From Alexandriicola marinus (lineage in GTDB: Bacteria; Pseudomonadota; Alphaproteobacteria; Rhodobacterales; Rhodobacteraceae), in contig NZ_RBVZ01000002.1 in the NCBI RefSeq assembly GCF_004000435.1, forward strand, positions 186,001 to 250,000: a stretch of 64,000 bases of DNA. Reading direction: 5' to 3'. A model generated the notes under the pieces. The model searched no databases, was not told the origin of the DNA, and saw only the letters and a list, made by a program, of their open reading frames with translations. Below are positions 60,507 through 64,000 of the stretch, one piece after another. The position numbers and the translations under genes are program-made. Within the stretch, counting starts at the first letter, position 1; the number at the start of each line of letters is the position of its first letter.

Positions 60507-61555
60507 CTCAGGATCGCGGCCTCGGATTGTGACAGGACACGGCGCGCATATTGCCCATAGGCGCCAGGGTCGGCCGTGATCTCGGGCAGCCGCTCGAACA
60601 TGGCGTTCAGCTGATCCGGGGCGACGCCGGAGAGCGCCGCAGACGCAGGATGGAAACTCTCGGATTCAACGCCATTGGCGAACAGGATCTGGTGGCTCGG
60701 CAACAGAAGGTGAATGTAGGTCACTTCCTTCACCGACCTGTCCACAATGATGTTGCGATCATTGACGAGGTCCCGCGCCGAGACGAGCACTTCGTCAGAA
60801 TTGAACAGATCGCGCGCCTTCGGGCCCTTCAGAACCATGCGATGATCTGGCGAGACCAGAAGCCCCGCATCGGGCACGTCACGATCGAGCGCACCTTCCC
60901 GGAACCGGATCGGCGACAGGTGGGGCATCACGTAGAGCCGGGCACCGCTGATCCGGCGCGAACCGATCCAGACGACCTCTTCGTAGCCGTTGTCCTTTGT
61001 CTGAAGGCGGGTGCCTTCGCCGATATCCTCGACGGGTTGGGGCCCGTCTTCCGTCAGGATCATGGTTCCGGGGGTAAAACAGATCACGCCACCGGGAGAT
61101 TGGGTCATGCGGCTGTTCTGGCCGAAGTCAATCGTATGACTGACGATCCAGAGATCGACATGCCGGGGCGGGACATCACCCACGAACATTGCCAACGGTT
61201 GCCTGCCCGGATCGGTGTCGATCAGGGTCACCGTCCAGCTGTGTCGTCCGTCGGTCACGGTAAAGCCGGCTTCGAAATCCGGCTCGTCCACGACGACCTT
61301 GTCCAGATCGGAGGTATTGGCCGCGACCGCGCCCAAGAGCCGCCGCACGGCAAAAGCCGCCCGACGTCTGATATCCGCCATTCCCTCGGCCTCCCCTAGG
61401 GACAGAACCCCGGGTGGACCATCGACGCGCACGGCCTCTCCGGTCCAGCTCCATGCTGACCCGACCGACAGAGCGGAAATGGGTGCACCCCAAATTCCGT
61501 CCAGCTCCGATTGCGACCAGGAAATGACAAACGTGCCACGAAAGCCCGTCATCAT
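60491..61555 (-). CDS. Hint domain-containing protein
   Basis: A 354-residue protein. Residues 1-150 are a beta-rich region without a named domain; from Cys159 a canonical Hint_2 module runs: GGVICFTPGTMILTEDGPQP, VEDIGEGTRLQTKDNGYEE, VVWIGSRRISG and VSPDHRMVLKG, with nucleophilic Cys and the later His block intact. Hint modules cleave themselves from an upstream passenger, here the first 150 residues. No signal peptide is visible; such proteins in this family are thought to leave by type I secretion. Start may be one codon in (61552). Confidence 0.8.
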   Translation of the reverse strand: MMTGFRGTFVISWSQSELDGIWGAPISALSVGSAWSWTGEAVRVDGPPGVLSLGEAEGMADIRRRAAFAVRRLLGAVAANTSDLDKVVVDEPDFEAGFTVTDGRHSWTVTLIDTDPGRQPLAMFVGDVPPRHVDLWIVSHTIDFGQNSRMTQSPGGVICFTPGTMILTEDGPQPVEDIGEGTRLQTKDNGYEEVVWIGSRRISGARLYVMPHLSPIRFREGALDRDVPDAGLLVSPDHRMVLKGPKARDLFNSDEVLVSARDLVNDRNIIVDRSVKEVTYIHLLLPSHQILFANGVESESFHPASAALSGVAPDQLNAMFERLPEITADPGAYGQYARRVLSQSEAAILSHRAA

Positions 61556-61674
61556 GCCTGTATGCCTGCCTACATTTTTCTGGTCCGCGTCTTGATGCGC
61601 GAACTTCTGCCGACAGTTAAGGGCTGCGAATCACCCAGATCAAGCCACTTCAGGCCTGCGCACTTACTTTTTGT

Positions 61675-62571
61675 TCAGAAGTTGAAATTGAGCTTCAGAC
61701 CGCCAAGGATCTGGCCCTCGTCCTGCCCGACGAATTCCTCCGACAGATAAGTCGCCCCGTAGAAGAACGACACCAGAGGCGCCAACTGCCAGTGAACGCC
61801 CATCCGGACACGGTAGCGATCGTCTGTCGCGGACACGCCCCGATCCTCGGGCAGGAAGACGCTGCCGGCCACACGGGCATAATCCGCGCCCGCCACCAAG
61901 GACACGCCAAGGGCATCGCCCTCGACCCCCCGGATCAAATGGCCGGTGACCGGATCGCGCACCAGAAGGTCGGCATGACCCACCCGCCCCACGATGACGT
62001 CAGCGCCCAGCCGCGCAAGTGTCTCGACCCCGGCCTGCCCTTCTGCGAATGGCCGGATTGTCACCAACTCGGTCAGGCGAACGGGCCAGTTCAGCTCGGT
62101 CGTGCCAGAAATATGGACTGCGTTTTCAAGCTGGGTCTCGGTGCCTTTTGGATCCGGGATCGAAAAGATCTCGTGAAACTGTTCCTGCAGGGCGGAGACG
62201 CCGGTCTGCGGACCGATGGCCGTCAGATCGGCGCCGAGGCTTGCGCCGAGTTGGCCAAGGCTGAGGTGCGTGTGGAACCCGGCGCTGAGCGCCCCGACAT
62301 AGGGCCGGTCGACACTATCAGTGCGCGGCGCGATGATTTCGGAGCGGAAGCGGAATTCCTGGAGCGCAAGGGGACGGGATGGCAGCGCCCCGGACCAGCC
62401 CGGCCCCCGGATCACCGAAAGCTGATACGATCCCGTGCGCCACTTGTCCCCGCCATCGCCGATCCGGTCATTGTTGAAGAGCCGGCCGAAGCCGAGGATC
62501 TGCATGTCCTGCGCCGGGGCAAGGCCAGGTGCGGTCAGAAGGAGCGCGAGGATAAGTGCGAACGTCCGCAT
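61675..62571 (-). CDS. LpxR-family (DUF2219) outer-membrane protein
   Basis: A 298-residue beta-barrel protein of the lipid A 3'-O-deacylase (LpxR) family, which removes acyl chains from lipid A in the outer membrane. It has a signal peptide (LILALLLTAPGLAPAQ) and the family motif LFNNDRIGDGGDKWRTGSYQ, and it ends with the barrel-closing aromatic residue GGLKLNFNF. Enzymatic activity is likely but unproven here. The same strand carries nrdJ upstream, 234 bases away, across copy B of the dispersed repeat. Confidence 0.85.
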   Translation of the reverse strand: MRTFALILALLLTAPGLAPAQDMQILGFGRLFNNDRIGDGGDKWRTGSYQLSVIRGPGWSGALPSRPLALQEFRFRSEIIAPRTDSVDRPYVGALSAGFHTHLSLGQLGASLGADLTAIGPQTGVSALQEQFHEIFSIPDPKGTETQLENAVHISGTTELNWPVRLTELVTIRPFAEGQAGVETLARLGADVIVGRVGHADLLVRDPVTGHLIRGVEGDALGVSLVAGADYARVAGSVFLPEDRGVSATDDRYRVRMGVHWQLAPLVSFFYGATYLSEEFVGQDEGQILGGLKLNFNF

Positions 62572-62738
62572 AAGCCGTCTTTCTTGTTCTTCCCTTCCAC
62601 CTATAGGGGAGAAACAGGTTGAAAGACCATGAGGACGGGCCCTCGTGGGGGGCCGTCTGATACGCCTATGGTAAGTGGGTCACAATCCGACCCGTCCGGC
62701 CTGCATGACCGACAGTCCAGCCAAGGCGACCGATGACC

Positions 62739-62781
62739 GGAAACTTTCGAAGTTTCCGGACGATTTCTTTTCAAGAAATCG
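62739..62781 (-). repeat. Dispersed double-palindrome repeat, copy B
   Basis: The minus strand reads cgatttctt-gaa-aagaaatcg (62781-62761) then ggaaacttcgaaagtttcc (62757-62739), the same order and spacing as copy A at 16831-16873. Stem bases covary (gg..cc in A, cga..tcg in B), so the palindromes are conserved as structure or binding site. It lies 25 bases downstream of the nrdJ stop. Confidence 0.75.
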
Positions 62782-62805
62782 GTGGCCGTCATGACCCAAG
62801 CGCGC

Positions 62806-64000
62806 CTACCCGCATTTCGAATAGCCGCAGGAAGCACAGGTCATGCATCCCTCGACCATGCGCAAGTCGTAGCTGCCGCAAGAGGTGCAAGCCTTTCCGC
62901 GCGGCGTGTTCAGCGACACGACCTCGGCCTGCGGATCGGTTTTGAGGCCCTGCCCCTCACCGGCCAGAAAGCCGATGGCAATCATGTGCCGTTCGATCAC
63001 ACCGCCGATGGCGGCGAGGATCGAGGGCACGTATTTGCCGCGCATCCACGCGCCGCCGCGGGGGTCGAAGACGGCTTTCAGCTCTTCGACCACGAAGGAC
63101 ACGTCGCCGCCCCGCCGGAACACCGCAGAGATCATCCGGGTCAGCGCTACCGTCCAGGCGAAATGCTCCATGTTCTTGGAGTTGATGAACACCTCGAAGG
63201 GTCGCCGCTGGCCGCCATGCACAATGTCGTTGATCGTGATGTAGATCGCGTGTTCGCTGTCGGGCCACTTGAGTTTGTAGGTCGCCCCTTCGAGCTCTGC
63301 CGGCCGGTCGAGCGGTTCGGACATGTAGATCACGTCACCGCCTTCGTTCAGCTGCGCGGGGTCGTCGGCGGGTGTCTTCTCGGCAGTCTCGCTGACGCTC
63401 AGCACGCTGCCCGTCACATCATTGGGCCGGTAGGTGGTGCAGCCTTTGCAACCCTGATCCCAGGCGGCCATGTAGACATCCTTGAACTCCGCGAAGGAGA
63501 TGTCTTCAGGGACGTTGATCGTTTTCGAGATGGAGCTGTCGATCCATTTCTGGGCCGCGGCCTGCATCCGGACGTGATCCTGCGGGGCGAGCGTCTGGGC
63601 GTTGACGAAGTAATCGGGCAGTTCCGCCTCTGCGCCGAACGTCTCGCGGAACAGCTGTACGGCGAAATCCACGACCTCTTCCTCGGTGCGCGATCCGTCC
63701 GGCTGAAGCACCTTGCGGGTATAGCTGTAGGCAAAGACCGGCTCGATCCCCGACGATACGTTGCCGGCATAGAGCGAGATGGTGCCCGTGGGCGCGATCG
63801 AAGTCAGAAGCGCGTTGCGGATACCATGTTCGGCGATTGCCGCCCGGACATCCTCGTCCATCGTCTGCATGGTGCCGGAGGCAAGGAACTTCTCGGCATC
63901 GAACAGGGGAAACGGCCCCTTCTCCCTGGCCAGATCCACGCTGGCCAGATAGGCGGCCCGCGCAATCCGCTTCATCCATGCCTCGGTCTGGGCGGCGGCC
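62806..64000 (-). CDS. nrdJ: Adenosylcobalamin-dependent ribonucleotide reductase, C-terminal part
   Basis: Class II reductase making deoxyribonucleotides with coenzyme B12, independent of oxygen. About 398 residues are in the window; the start lies beyond base 64000. Visible are LTSIAPTGTISLYAGNVSSG followed by IEPVFAYSYTR, the characteristic zinc-ribbon C-terminus CTSCGSYDLRMVEGCMTCAS ending CGYSKCG that is reduced by thioredoxin, and the late KWPDSEHAIYITINDIVHGG domain. Only the 5' end is missing. Confidence 0.96.
   Translation of the reverse strand, partial: AAAQTEAWMKRIARAAYLASVDLAREKGPFPLFDAEKFLASGTMQTMDEDVRAAIAEHGIRNALLTSIAPTGTISLYAGNVSSGIEPVFAYSYTRKVLQPDGSRTEEEVVDFAVQLFRETFGAEAELPDYFVNAQTLAPQDHVRMQAAAQKWIDSSISKTINVPEDISFAEFKDVYMAAWDQGCKGCTTYRPNDVTGSVLSVSETAEKTPADDPAQLNEGGDVIYMSEPLDRPAELEGATYKLKWPDSEHAIYITINDIVHGGQRRPFEVFINSKNMEHFAWTVALTRMISAVFRRGGDVSFVVEELKAVFDPRGGAWMRGKYVPSILAAIGGVIERHMIAIGFLAGEGQGLKTDPQAEVVSLNTPRGKACTSCGSYDLRMVEGCMTCASCGYSKCG

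Noticed and set aside
62601-62837. 78-residue open frame through repeat copy B
   Set aside because: Encodes the palindromic repeat and the nrdJ 3' flank; no family match.

Overview
The window is high-GC, densely packed chromosomal DNA from an alphaproteobacterium, most likely a member of the Rhodobacteraceae/Roseobacteraceae. The evidence is gene content and order: a five-gene F1 operon atpHAGDC without F0 genes, the lgt-NDUFAF7-pgeF cluster, Hsp20 followed by DUF1150, YdcH next to purEK, Hint_2 proteins, DUF2125, YcgN, UbiK, GroESL with a CIRCE operator, and a B12-dependent ribonucleotide reductase. I could not fix the genus. I see no tRNA, rRNA, CRISPR array, insertion sequence or prophage; this is mostly core genome with lineage-specific genes between.

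Layout: 0-7.2 kb holds carB, an unknown HTH-like gene, tdk, a small secreted membrane-anchored protein, csaA, proC and a YbjN-like gene. 7.4-13.2 kb holds an M42 peptidase, an MFS transporter, ubiK, lgt, a MidA-type methyltransferase and pgeF. 13.2-19.1 kb holds a Hint protein, an Lrp regulator, a TauE exporter, trxB and an unusual fusion of a winged-helix regulator to bifunctional ATP sulfurylase/APS kinase. 19.2-25.8 kb holds DUF1150/hsp20, purEK, a lipase-like hydrolase, a Nudix protein, two unknown membrane proteins and an EamA transporter. 25.8-30.8 kb holds groEL/groES with CIRCE, a TraB/GumN protein, DUF2161 and a Mn pyrophosphatase. 30.9-37.7 kb holds a HAD hydrolase, a MaoC protein, ribF, ycgN, threonine aldolase, a hydrolase, an HCCA isomerase, prs and an H-type lectin. 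37.9-47.1 kb holds the F1-ATPase operon, a methyltransferase, gloB and clpA.

47.1-54.7 kb is an envelope block: an M23 peptidase, a MotA/ExbB-like channel with a MotB/OmpA-like partner carrying about 675 residues of coiled coil, ChaC, DUF2125 and an extensin-like peptidoglycan enzyme. 54.7-59.0 kb holds tyrC-hisC, homospermidine synthase and rpsD. 59.1-64 kb holds a membrane protein divergent from an XRE/MmyB regulator, a second Hint protein, an LpxR-type outer-membrane protein and the 3' part of nrdJ.

The most interesting items are the regulator-Sat-CysC fusion with an inverted repeat just upstream of its start, the rotary-motor-like pair with a coiled coil far too long for a simple periplasmic stalk, two inverted copies of a dispersed double-palindrome repeat 46 kb apart, and a small protein with a signal peptide plus a C-terminal helix and basic tail resembling a sorting signal. 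Everything here was read by eye; no similarity search was run.
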